In this document: positions 1 through 7,071 of the stretch, in pieces
How the letters are laid out: each line of letters begins with the position of its first letter
Position numbering within the stretch: position 1 is the stretch's first letter
Translations under genes and position numbers: made by a program
From: Deltaproteobacteria bacterium
Lineage (GTDB): Bacteria > Desulfobacterota > Binatia > UBA9968
Assembly: GCA_020027655.1 (NCBI GenBank)
Contig: JAHKKJ010000117.1
Location: forward strand, 1 to 8,521
Length of the DNA: 8,521 nt
Direction: 5' to 3'
Notes under the pieces: model-generated
Seen by the model: only the letters and a program-made list of their open reading frames with translations
The model's database searches: none
What the model was told of the DNA's origin: nothing

Positions 1-49
1 AAAGGCTTGAAGATCTCCATGGGGCGGGCGGCGAGACTTCAGTGTTGCC

Positions 50-760
50 TTACAAGGATGCGAAGAGAACGAAGCTCAAGGTTTCACTCAACTCGATGAC
101 CGCTCCGAAGTTGTCAGCATCGATGGAGCCATTTCGTCTTCGGAGATAGCTCCGGCTAAGCAAAGCAAAAAGAGACAGATATAATCCAATCCAGAGCGCT
201 GTTCGCCCCACCAGGAAAGCCGCTAGCGCGAGGGTTACGACTGTAGTCAAAGCGAGGTGCCACGCTCTAACGTTGTCGGCCAGGATTCTCGCAGTGCCTT
301 CAGCGACGAAGGCTGAGCCATAAAGGAAAATCACGAGTGACCAACGCGCGAACAATGGTGTTAACAGGAGGCCGAGGCTGCGCGTTTCGCCGGTTACTTC
401 GAGGGCGCGAACCTTGAGCAGGACCACAAACACGATTGCTAGAACTCCAAAGGCCCGGCTGCGTGTTGCCCCTTCTCCGTGCACCATTTTTACTGACAAT
501 GCGTCGAAGGTATTTTGCAATCCCTCGTAGTGAATCGCTCCGGTTAATAGGGCGAGGACCGCGATAAGAAGAACGCCAAGAATTTCCGACTCAAGACGGG
601 GATCCAATAAACGATTTAGAAGAATCAGTACTAATCCCAAAACAATTCCCACCAACGGAAAATAAGGTATGGCCGCGCCAACTTGCTGTGGGCTAACCTG
701 AGCCCGATGGAATCGGCTAGCAAGGGTCAGGAATTTGAACGCAACAAGCGCACTTTTCAT
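50..760 (-). CDS. cobS: CobS-like adenosylcobinamide-GDP ribazoletransferase (cobalamin-5'-phosphate synthase family), divergent
   Basis: CobS is an integral membrane enzyme that joins adenosylcobinamide-GDP to alpha-ribazole (or its 5'-phosphate), a late step in cobamide assembly. The 236-residue length is close to the usual 240-260. The family pattern is visible: an N-terminal FLT followed by FPLVGIVLG (34-42), several hydrophobic helices (about 34-50, 58-75, 104-118, 129-151, 168-202), the central HYEGLQNTFDAL motif (77-88), AFGVLAIV (103-110), and a C-terminal ADNFGAVIELSE (215-226). The central motif is degenerate: the usual form, from memory, is HxDGLADTxDG, so two acids read E79 and N83 while D86 is kept. 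The MxDSRxG-like segment before AFG also lacks its Asp. D216 of the C-terminal motif remains. The start is well supported by AAGGAGG three bases upstream. It is divergent from gyrB and no other cob gene is visible. Family assignment is fairly firm; activity is uncertain. Confidence 0.85.
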   Translation of the reverse strand: MKSALVAFKFLTLASRFHRAQVSPQQVGAAIPYFPLVGIVLGLVLILLNRLLDPRLESEILGVLLIAVLALLTGAIHYEGLQNTFDALSVKMVHGEGATRSRAFGVLAIVFVVLLKVRALEVTGETRSLGLLLTPLFARWSLVIFLYGSAFVAEGTARILADNVRAWHLALTTVVTLALAAFLVGRTALWIGLYLSLFALLSRSYLRRRNGSIDADNFGAVIELSETLSFVLFASL

Positions 761-763
761 GGC

Positions 764-770
764 CCTCCTT
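764..770 (-). promoter_or_regulatory. Strong Shine-Dalgarno site of the cobS-like gene
   Basis: Read on the minus strand this is AAGGAGG, a full match to the anti-SD core, ending three bases before the ATG at 760. It fixes the start of the cobS-like gene and suggests efficient translation. Confidence 0.75.
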
Positions 771-810
771 TTCGCTCAGACCTCTGTCGCTGTCAACATG
801 CGTGACACTT

Positions 811-846
811 CTAACCCCGCGGGCATGGGGACCCCTTTTGGGTTTT
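811..846. other. GC-rich palindromic patch ending in a T run, between cobS and gyrB
   Basis: The otherwise AT-leaning intergenic region contains a short G/C block with CCCGCGGG (816-823), GGGGACCCC (827-835), and AACCC (813-817) able to pair with GGGTT (840-844), followed by TTTT (843-846, partly overlapping the outer arm). It could be a weak terminator for plus-strand transcripts or a protein-binding site. No stem is long enough for a firm call. The 9-mer CTAACCCCG (811-819) recurs at 950-958. Confidence 0.25.
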
Positions 847-866
847 AGCAAGGCCAATATTTTGCT

Positions 867-898
867 CGAAAAATCAATATGTTATGGGTAATTTTTCG
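867..898. repeat. Inverted repeat upstream of the predicted gyrB promoter
   Basis: CGAAAAAT (867-874) and ATTTTTCG (891-898) form a perfect 8-bp inverted repeat around 16 bases. It ends just before the predicted gyrB -35 element. The word CAATAT occurs at 855-860 and 875-880, exactly 20 bp or two helical turns apart, the second copy inside the repeat. An operator or a site for a bending protein is possible; no known regulator's consensus is recognised. Confidence 0.4.
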
Positions 899-899
899 C

Positions 900-928
900 T
901 TTACTTTCAGCCATTTTTCCGGTAATAT
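900..928 (+). promoter_or_regulatory. Predicted sigma70-type promoter of gyrB
   Basis: A -35-like TTTACT (900-905) and a -10-like TAATAT (923-928) are separated by 17 bp, each matching the consensus at four of six positions. Transcription would begin near 935, giving a leader of about 64 bases. This is pattern matching by eye in the only sizeable gap upstream of gyrB; other hexamer pairs are possible. Confidence 0.4.
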
Positions 929-931
929 TCT

Positions 932-955
932 GGTTAGTCAAAAGTCAAGCTAACC
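932..955 (+). repeat. Inverted repeat at the predicted gyrB transcription start
   Basis: GGTTAG (932-937) and CTAACC (950-955) are perfect complements around 12 bases that contain GTCAA twice (937-941 and 944-948). It lies at the expected gyrB +1, so it could be an operator or a small leader hairpin. On the minus strand the AGTCAA words read TTGACT, a possible -35 for the divergent cobS-like gene, although no convincing -10 accompanies it. Confidence 0.35.
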
Positions 956-998
956 CCGGAACTTTTCAAGCAAAATCTCAGTTAGCGGTTGGTAAAAA

Positions 999-3428
999 AT
1001 GGCCGAACCAAAAACCTCAGAAGCATCCGAGTATAAAGCAGATAACATAAAAGTTTTGGAAGGGCTGGAGGCGGTCCGAAAGCGCCCGGGAATGTACATT
1101 GGTGACACCAGTGAACGGGGACTTCATCACCTCGTCTATGAAGTTGTGGATAATTCCATTGACGAAGCTTTGGTAGGTCACTGCGACAAGATTGATGTAA
1201 CGATTCACATCGATAATAGCGTCACCGTGGTCGACAATGGCCGTGGTATTCCGGTGGACATTCATAAAACGGAGAAAGTCTCCGCCGCCGAAGTCGTGCT
1301 TACGAAGCTCCACGCGGGCGGCAAGTTCGATAAAGCTTCTTACAAAGTTTCGGGTGGCCTTCATGGCGTGGGAGTCTCTGTCGTCAATGCTTTGTCGGAA
1401 ACCTTGGAAGTAGAGATCAAGCGCGACGGGAAAGTCTATCAGCAGAGCTACAAGCGGGGCGAGCCTCAGGGAAGTTTGCAAGAAGTCGGCACCTCCAAGG
1501 AGCGCGGGACCCGGGTTACCTTTAAGCCCGATACGAAGATCTTCGAAACTACCGAGTTCAGCTTCGACATTCTCTCCCAACGATTGCGTGAGCTGGCGTT
1601 TTTGAATCGAGGGGTGAAAATCACCATCGAGGATGAGAGAAGCCAGAAAAAACACGAGTTGTTCTATAAGGGCGGCATTGTTTCTTTTGTCGAGCATCTC
1701 AACCGCGCTAAATCCGCGATTCATTCAAAAGTAATCTACTTACAGGGTGAAAAAGAGGGCATCGATGTCGAGATCGCCATGCAGTGGAACGATGGCTACG
1801 TGGAGAACGTCTTTTCCTTCGCCAACAACATCAACACTCTGGAGGGTGGGACCCATCTGATCGGTTTTAAGTCCGCGCTCACACGCACGATCAACAGCTA
1901 CGCGATCGACAGCGGGCAGCTCAAGAAAGATGACGAGAATCTTCAGGGAGAAGATGTGCGCGAAGGCTTGACCGCTGTCATCAGCGTTAAAGTTCCGGAA
2001 CCTCAATTCGAAGGCCAGACAAAGACTAAGCTGGGTAACAGCGAGGTGAAAGGCATCGTTGAGGCTCTTTTAAATGAAAGGCTCGCTAGCTACCTCGCCG
2101 AGCATCCAACGGATGCCAAAAAAATCATGATGAAAGGCGTCGAAGCGGCGCGGGTAAGAGAGGCGACACGAAAGGCCAAAGACCTTGCGCGGCGCAAAGG
2201 CGCGTTGGATTCGGGTTCCTTACCGGGAAAACTTGCCGATTGTCAGGAGCGAGACCCTGCTTTAAGCGAGCTGTACCTAGTCGAGGGGGATTCCGCCGGT
2301 GGATCAGCCAAACAAGGCAGAGATCGGCGCAATCAGGCGATTCTCCCGCTCAAGGGCAAGATTCTCAACGTCGAAAAGGCCCGTTTCGACAAAATGCTTT
2401 CCTCCCAGGAGATTCGCCTGATGATCACGGCCCTGGGCACCGGGGTCAAGGAAGATTATGACGCGGGCAAGCTCCGGTATCATTCCATCGTGATCATGAC
2501 GGACGCGGATGTGGATGGCTCCCATATCCGAACGCTGTTGCTCACCTTCTTTTACCGGCAGATGCCGGATTTGGTGGAAAAGGGTCATCTCTTCATCGCC
2601 CAACCGCCTCTGTACAAAGTGAAACGCGGCAAACAGGAACGCTACATCAAAGATGAAACCGGGCTGGAAGATTACTTGATCGAGATCGGTACCGAGGATA
2701 TTCGAGTGCGGACGTCGACTAATGGCAACGGCCTCGCTGGACAACCGCTGCAAGCCTTTATCAAAAAGGTGCTGCGTTGGGAGAAACTGATGGCCGTTGC
2801 GGCGAGAAAAAGGCGAAGCCGGTCAGTGATTGAAGCTCTCTTGCTGGAGCAGGACTTCAGCGAGGAGGCTCTCAAGGATGAAAAGGCGCTCAAGAAACTC
2901 CAAACCGATCTCGAATCTTACATTAATCTGGTCGCACCGGACGAAGCGCCGCTTTCCTGTTCGCTGGAAGAAGATCCGGAACATAATTGCTTCAAGCTCA
3001 TTTGTGTCACGCGCTCCAACGGGACCGGGCTGCATACCGTTATTGATCGCGAACTGTTGACAAGCGTCGAGTATAAAGAGCTCAAGCGGCTTTTCAGCGA
3101 ACTCATGAGCCCGGGGTCGCCGCCGTACTCGGTAGAGAATGGCGAACAAAAAGCCAAGCTACGCTCTTTTACGGAGCTCGCGGATTATATTCTTGAAGGC
3201 GGCAAGAAGGGCCAATACATCCAGCGTTACAAAGGTCTAGGGGAAATGAACCCGGAGCAGCTTTGGGAGACGACCATGAACCCCGAAACCCGCGTGCTCT
3301 TGCAAGTCCGCGTTGAAGACGCCGTTGAAGCCAACGATATTTTCTCCACGTTGATGGGCGACGAAGTGGAACCCCGGCGCAAGTTCATCGAAGAGCATGC
3401 GCTGACGGTCAAGAATCTGGATATCTAA
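999..3428 (+). CDS. gyrB: DNA gyrase subunit B
   Basis: ATPase subunit of type IIA topoisomerase; with GyrA it introduces negative supercoils. The GHKL ATPase domain shows E48 and N52 in EVVDNS, DNGRGIP (79-85), and GGLHGVGVS (119-127). The transducer domain carries QTKTKLGN (340-347), with K342 matching the ATP-contacting lysine. The TOPRIM domain has EGDSAGG (429-435) with catalytic E429, PLKGKILN (450-457), and DADVDG (502-507) holding the metal-binding Asp residues. About 165 residues (roughly 560-735) separate TOPRIM from the tail motif QRYKGLGEMNPEQLW (742-756), matching the insertion of Gram-negative GyrB, and 809 residues is the normal long-form length. The ATG start gives a standard N-terminus with RKRPGMYIGDT (27-37), but no clear Shine-Dalgarno precedes it. 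It is followed after 92 nt by gyrA. Confidence 0.98.
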   Translation: MAEPKTSEASEYKADNIKVLEGLEAVRKRPGMYIGDTSERGLHHLVYEVVDNSIDEALVGHCDKIDVTIHIDNSVTVVDNGRGIPVDIHKTEKVSAAEVVLTKLHAGGKFDKASYKVSGGLHGVGVSVVNALSETLEVEIKRDGKVYQQSYKRGEPQGSLQEVGTSKERGTRVTFKPDTKIFETTEFSFDILSQRLRELAFLNRGVKITIEDERSQKKHELFYKGGIVSFVEHLNRAKSAIHSKVIYLQGEKEGIDVEIAMQWNDGYVENVFSFANNINTLEGGTHLIGFKSALTRTINSYAIDSGQLKKDDENLQGEDVREGLTAVISVKVPEPQFEGQTKTKLGNSEVKGIVEALLNERLASYLAEHPTDAKKIMMKGVEAARVREATRKAKDLARRKGALDSGSLPGKLADCQERDPALSELYLVEGDSAGGSAKQGRDRRNQAILPLKGKILNVEKARFDKMLSSQEIRLMITALGTGVKEDYDAGKLRYHSIVIMTDADVDGSHIRTLLLTFFYRQMPDLVEKGHLFIAQPPLYKVKRGKQERYIKDETGLEDYLIEIGTEDIRVRTSTNGNGLAGQPLQAFIKKVLRWEKLMAVAARKRRSRSVIEALLLEQDFSEEALKDEKALKKLQTDLESYINLVAPDEAPLSCSLEEDPEHNCFKLICVTRSNGTGLHTVIDRELLTSVEYKELKRLFSELMSPGSPPYSVENGEQKAKLRSFTELADYILEGGKKGQYIQRYKGLGEMNPEQLWETTMNPETRVLLQVRVEDAVEANDIFSTLMGDEVEPRRKFIEEHALTVKNLDI

Positions 3429-3436
3429 CGATCAAA

Positions 3437-3508
3437 GTTCCAGACGTTCCATTAGTTCCATGAGTTCCAAACGACTGGAACGGCTTGAACGATTTGAACA
3501 ACTTGAAC
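3437..3508. repeat. Eight-unit 9-bp dyad array in the gyrB-gyrA gap
   Basis: Four GTTCCA hexamers begin at 3437, 3446, 3455 and 3464, exactly nine bases apart. They are followed by TGGAAC at 3476 and TTGAAC at 3485, 3494 and 3503, again nine apart. All four left/right pairs share one symmetry centre (between 3472 and 3473), so the 72-bp block is a mirror-image dyad. The inner pair is perfectly complementary; each outer pair has one mismatch. The 3-base spacers vary and mostly do not pair. As RNA it could form a ladder of 6-bp stems split by 3x3 internal loops. No T run follows, so a standard terminator is unlikely. It ends 12 nt before the gyrA ATG. Function unknown. Confidence 0.85.
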
Positions 3509-3512
3509 TCCT

Positions 3513-3517
3513 AAGGA
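3513..3517 (+). promoter_or_regulatory. Ribosome binding site of gyrA
   Basis: AAGGA lies three bases before the ATG at 3521, immediately after the dyad array. It supports this start and places the array directly against the translation-initiation region of gyrA. Confidence 0.6.
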
Positions 3518-3520
3518 TAA

Positions 3521-5968
3521 ATGGAAGCGACGCTGAAACAGCAAAAGATACCCGTCTATATCGAAGACGAGATGCGCCAGTCCTTCATGGACTACGCCAT
3601 GAGCGTCATCATCAGCCGCGCTCTGCCCGACGTGCGTGACGGACTCAAGCCGGTTCACCGGCGCGTGCTTTACGCCATGTACGACATGGGCAATAGCTGG
3701 GACAAACCTTACAAAAAATCGGCGCGTCTCGTCGGCGATGTCATCGGCAAGTATCATCCCCATGGCGATGCGGCAGTTTACGATACGATCGTCAGGTTAG
3801 TACAAGATTTCTCGATGCGTTATCCGCTGATCGATGGCCAAGGAAACTTCGGCTCCATCGATCCCGATCCTCCCGCGGCCATGCGCTACACCGAAATCCG
3901 CATGGCCCGTCTCGCGGAAGAGTTGTTAGCGGACATCGAGAAAGAGACAGTCGATTTCATTCCGAACTACGACGACTCTCTCAAAGAACCGGCAGTTCTG
4001 CCATCGCGCGTTCCCAATCTGTTGGTCAACGGTGCCTCGGGTATCGCCGTCGGGATGGCGACCAATATCCCGCCGCACAATCTAGGGGAAGTGATCGATG
4101 GACTGGTTGCCCTGGTGGAAAATCCGGATCTTACGATCAAACAATTGATGAAGTATATCCCGGGGCCAGATTTCCCTACCGGCGGTTTCATTCATGGCAA
4201 GGAACCGATCGCCCAAGCTTACAACGAGGGTAAAGGCATCATCCAGATGCGCGGCAAGGCTTTCACTGAGACCGTCAAACGCACCGGGAAAGAGCAGATC
4301 GTTATCAGTGAAATCCCGTTCATGGTCAACAAAAACCGGATCATCGAGCAGATTGCCGGTCTGGTGCAGGAGAAGAAGGTCGAAGGAATCGCCGATCTCC
4401 GCGATGAATCGGACCGCGAAGGGATGCGCATCGTCGTCGAGCTCAAGCGCGATGCGATAGCGGACATCGTCCTCAACCAGCTTTATAAGCACACGGGTTT
4501 ACAAGATTCTTTCGGCGTCAACATGCTCGCCATTGCCGACGGCCGCCCAAAGGTACTCAATCTCAAAGAGGCGCTCAAAGCCTTCTTGGATCACCGCAAA
4601 GAAGTGGTGACGCGGCGCACCGCCTACGACCTGCGCAAGGCGGAGGAGCGGCTCCATATCCTCGAAGGTCTGAAAATCGCCCTCGATCATCTCGACGCCG
4701 TCATTACTCTGATTCGTCGCTCCCAGGATCCCAAGGCTGCAAAAGACGGTTTAATGCAGAATTTCGGGCTCTCCGAAATCCAGGCACAGGCGATCTTGGA
4801 CATGCGGCTGCAAAGACTGACGGGCTTGGAGCGCGACAAGATTCTGGAGGAGCACAAGGAAACGGTGGAGCTCATCGCCAAACTCAAGGCGATTTTGGCA
4901 AACGAGAAGGAAATCTACCGCATCATTGTCGAAGAGCTGAAAGAGATCAAAGAAAAGTATGGCGACGAGCGAAGAACCCAGATCGTCGCCCAATCCGAGG
5001 AGATCTCCATCGAGGACTTGATCGTCGACGAAGACATGGCGGTGACGATTTCCCACGAGGGCTACATCAAACGTAATCCGGTCACTCTCTACCGCGCGCA
5101 GCGACGGGGCGGCAAGGGTAAGATTGGTGCGACCACCAAAGAAGAAGATTTTGTCGAGTACCTCTTTATCGCTTCCATGCACTCGTACATTCTTTTCTTC
5201 ACGACCATCGGCAAGGTTTACTGGATCAAGGTGCACGAGCTGCCGCAGGCGAGCCGGGCCGCGAGGGGCAAACCGATCGTCAATTTGCTCAATCTCGAAC
5301 CGGGAGAGAAAGTTTCGGCTTTCTTAACCGTCCGTGAGTTCCAAGAAGGGCGTTACGTTGTCTTTGCCACAAAAAAGGGCCTCGTAAAGAAAACCGAGCT
5401 GATGTCCTACGCGAATCCGCGCTCTAACGGGATTCGCGCCATCGCCCTGGAAGACAAAGACGAGGTCATCGGTGTTCGTCTCACCGATGGCCAGCAGGAA
5501 ATCATCCTTTCCACCGCCGATGGACAGTCCATCCGCTTTAAAGAAGAGCAAGTGCGGCCAACGGGCCGTGGAACTTACGGGGTCGTCGGTATGCGGCTCG
5601 ATGATGGCGATTTGGTGGTCAGTATGGAAATACTCAGCCTCGGCTGTGACGTACTCACGGTGGCCGAGAACGGCTTCGGTAAGCGCACGGAGACAAATGA
5701 GTATCGTCTCCAATCCCGCGGCGGCAAGGGGATCATCACGATGAAAACCACCGATAAGACCGGGCGTGTCGTGGGCGCGCAACAGGTGACCGAGGATGAT
5801 CAGCTCATGCTGGTCACCAACACGGGCAAGATCATACGTCTGCGCATCAAAGATATCCGGGTCATCGGCCGCAACACGCAAGGCGTGCGACTGATCGATA
5901 TCGAGGAAGGCGAGCGGGTAGTATCGTTGGCACGTCTGGCGGAGAAAGAAGACGAGGACGAAGAGTAG
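3521..5968 (+). CDS. gyrA: DNA gyrase subunit A
   Basis: Breakage-reunion and DNA-wrapping subunit of gyrase. The N-terminus has IEDEMRQSFMDYAMSVI (14-30) and DGLKPVHRRVLYAM (40-53). The catalytic pair R122-Y123 sits in AAMRYTEIRMAR (119-130). The winged-helix segment KYHPHGDAAVYDT (77-89) includes the quinolone-resistance region, with Ala84 where E. coli has Ser83 and D88 kept at the Asp87 position. The C-gate and coiled-coil region includes AQAILDMRLQRLTGLE (422-437). The C-terminal beta-pinwheel carries the canonical GyrA box QRRGGKG (527-533), which marks a gyrase rather than topoisomerase IV ParC, and a box-like QSRGGKG (731-737). The protein ends in an acidic EKEDEDEE tail (808-815); such tails modulate wrapping in E. 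coli GyrA. At 815 residues it is a normal, slightly short GyrA. The AAGGA upstream supports the ATG. Confidence 0.98.
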   Translation: MEATLKQQKIPVYIEDEMRQSFMDYAMSVIISRALPDVRDGLKPVHRRVLYAMYDMGNSWDKPYKKSARLVGDVIGKYHPHGDAAVYDTIVRLVQDFSMRYPLIDGQGNFGSIDPDPPAAMRYTEIRMARLAEELLADIEKETVDFIPNYDDSLKEPAVLPSRVPNLLVNGASGIAVGMATNIPPHNLGEVIDGLVALVENPDLTIKQLMKYIPGPDFPTGGFIHGKEPIAQAYNEGKGIIQMRGKAFTETVKRTGKEQIVISEIPFMVNKNRIIEQIAGLVQEKKVEGIADLRDESDREGMRIVVELKRDAIADIVLNQLYKHTGLQDSFGVNMLAIADGRPKVLNLKEALKAFLDHRKEVVTRRTAYDLRKAEERLHILEGLKIALDHLDAVITLIRRSQDPKAAKDGLMQNFGLSEIQAQAILDMRLQRLTGLERDKILEEHKETVELIAKLKAILANEKEIYRIIVEELKEIKEKYGDERRTQIVAQSEEISIEDLIVDEDMAVTISHEGYIKRNPVTLYRAQRRGGKGKIGATTKEEDFVEYLFIASMHSYILFFTTIGKVYWIKVHELPQASRAARGKPIVNLLNLEPGEKVSAFLTVREFQEGRYVVFATKKGLVKKTELMSYANPRSNGIRAIALEDKDEVIGVRLTDGQQEIILSTADGQSIRFKEEQVRPTGRGTYGVVGMRLDDGDLVVSMEILSLGCDVLTVAENGFGKRTETNEYRLQSRGGKGIITMKTTDKTGRVVGAQQVTEDDQLMLVTNTGKIIRLRIKDIRVIGRNTQGVRLIDIEEGERVVSLARLAEKEDEDEE

Positions 5969-6008
5969 CCTTTCGTCCATTCCCGGTATCCCTCACGATC
6001 CCGTTTGA

Positions 6009-6049
6009 CGAGTTCGCTCCGAACTTGATTTCTCTTCCCGCTTCCGGGA
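6009..6049 (+). other. Stem-loops in the gyrA-gpsA gap, possible weak terminator or leader structure
   Basis: The 94-nt gap contains a hairpin CGAGTTCG/CGAACTTG (6009-6016 with 6020-6027; one G-U pair, 3-base loop). A second, TCCCG-CTTC-CGGGA (6036-6049), is followed by TCTTTTC. The segment CGGGA(TC) can instead pair with GATCCCG (5997-6003) or with TCCCGG (5981-5986), so the folds exclude one another. The last hairpin with its short T run could be a weak terminator just before the gpsA ATG. No promoter or Shine-Dalgarno for gpsA is visible here. By-eye folding only. Confidence 0.35.
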
Positions 6050-6062
6050 TCTTTTCACTATT

Positions 6063-7070
6063 ATGCTGAAGCCGATCGGAATTATTGGGGCGGGCGGCTG
6101 GGGTATAGCCCTGGCTAAGCTGCTGTCTGATAAGGGAGAACAAGTCACGCTCTGGTGTCACGGCGCCGAAAGTTACCGCGAGCTTCTGGAGAAGAGAGAG
6201 AGTCGCACCTATCTAGCGGGGATCCTCCTGCCGTCGAGCATCAAATTCACTCGTTCCATCGGGACTGCCGTCACCGACAAATCCTTGATCATTTGCGCCG
6301 TTCCATCCCATACGGTGCGTGGAGTCATGGCCAGCGCTTCGTCCTATGTTTCCTCGCAAGCAACCGTGCTGTGCGGCACGAAGGGGCTCGAAGAGGAAAG
6401 TCTGAAAACTATGGGGGAGGTCTTGGCTGAGATCTTCGGCGACCCGCAGCGACAACGACATGCTTTTCTGTCCGGTCCGACGTTCGCCATTGAAGTCGCT
6501 CGGGGCTTGCCGGCCGCCGTTACGGTAGCGGCGCGCCATGAAGATATTGCAAGGGACATCCAGGAAATCATGAGCACGCAAAATTTTAGGGTCTATACCT
6601 CGACGGATATCGTTGGCGTGCAGATGGGTGGGGTGATTAAGAACATTATTGCCATCGCCGCCGGAATTAGCGACGGCCTGAACCTGGGTCATAATGCGCG
6701 TGCCGCTCTAATTACGCGCGGGCTTGCAGAGATGACGCGCTTGGCAATTCGGATGGGAGCGGATCCAATGACTCTTGCGGGCCTTCCGGGCTTGGGTGAC
6801 TTGGTGCTGACCTGCGCCGGTGATCTGAGCCGAAATCGAAAGGTGGGTATACAGATAGCCCAAGGAAAGAGCGTGCAAGAGATCACCCAGGGGACTCGGA
6901 TGGTGGCCGAAGGCATTCGCAACACCCGCTCTGTCTATATGCTTGCGAGGAGCTTAGGAGCCGAAATGCCGATTGTGGAGCAGATGTATAAGGTCATTCA
7001 TGAAGGCAAAAAGCCCGCCGAGGCCGTGCGTGACCTAATGCAGCGATCTCTCAAGCCCGAGCTCTCCTAA
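6063..7070 (+). CDS. gpsA: NAD(P)-dependent glycerol-3-phosphate dehydrogenase
   Basis: GpsA reduces dihydroxyacetone phosphate to sn-glycerol-3-phosphate in the cytoplasm, supplying the phospholipid backbone. The N-terminal Rossmann domain starts with GIIGAGGWGIALA (6-18), the dinucleotide-binding loop. Further family motifs are CAVPSHTVR (78-86), GTKGLE (105-110), SGPTFAIEVARGLP (137-150), GGVIKNIIAIAAGISDGL (189-206) with the catalytic-type lysine K193, NARAALITRGLAEM (211-224), GLPGLGDLVLTC (240-251), SRNR (256-259), and a C-terminal MPIVEQMYKVI (302-312). At 335 residues the length is typical. The ATG gives the expected start four codons before the glycine loop, but no Shine-Dalgarno is visible, so translation may depend on an unrecognised signal. 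It lies 94 nt after gyrA; its stop is followed directly by a TTGACA that may belong to the rpmH promoter. Confidence 0.97.
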   Translation: MLKPIGIIGAGGWGIALAKLLSDKGEQVTLWCHGAESYRELLEKRESRTYLAGILLPSSIKFTRSIGTAVTDKSLIICAVPSHTVRGVMASASSYVSSQATVLCGTKGLEEESLKTMGEVLAEIFGDPQRQRHAFLSGPTFAIEVARGLPAAVTVAARHEDIARDIQEIMSTQNFRVYTSTDIVGVQMGGVIKNIIAIAAGISDGLNLGHNARAALITRGLAEMTRLAIRMGADPMTLAGLPGLGDLVLTCAGDLSRNRKVGIQIAQGKSVQEITQGTRMVAEGIRNTRSVYMLARSLGAEMPIVEQMYKVIHEGKKPAEAVRDLMQRSLKPELS

Positions 7071-7071
7071 A

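Noticed and set aside
1..20. Start of another minus-strand gene (ATG at 20, encoding MEIFKP before the edge)
   Set aside because: Only six codons are visible, with no Shine-Dalgarno in the GC-rich 29 bases after the cobS stop, so neither reality nor identity can be judged. I see nothing else in 1-49.
761..998. Possible cobalamin riboswitch upstream of the cobS-like gene
   Set aside because: The B12-box core GCCACTG is absent on the minus strand, and the 238-nt region shows no multi-stem architecture of that class.
761..998. Possible oriC next to gyrB
   Set aside because: The stretch is AT-leaning in part, but I find no DnaA boxes in it and dnaA is not adjacent.
1145..1153. Perfect DnaA box (TGTGGATAA, the reverse complement of TTATCCACA) inside gyrB
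   Set aside because: It encodes part of the invariant ATP-site motif EVVDNS, it is alone, and no second box or AT-rich unwinding element accompanies it. Coincidence of codon choice is the simplest reading.
1017..1724. Long minus-strand reading frames opposite gyrB, gyrA and gpsA
   Set aside because: They lie antisense to strongly conserved proteins, have no recognisable domains, and are expected from codon bias in GC-rich genes.
3460..3639. A 59-codon plus-strand reading frame beginning in the dyad array and overlapping gyrA, with a repeating Arg-Leu-Glu pattern
   Set aside because: The tripeptide pattern is an automatic result of the 9-bp unit read in frame. It has no good ribosome binding site and runs out of frame through conserved gyrA codons.
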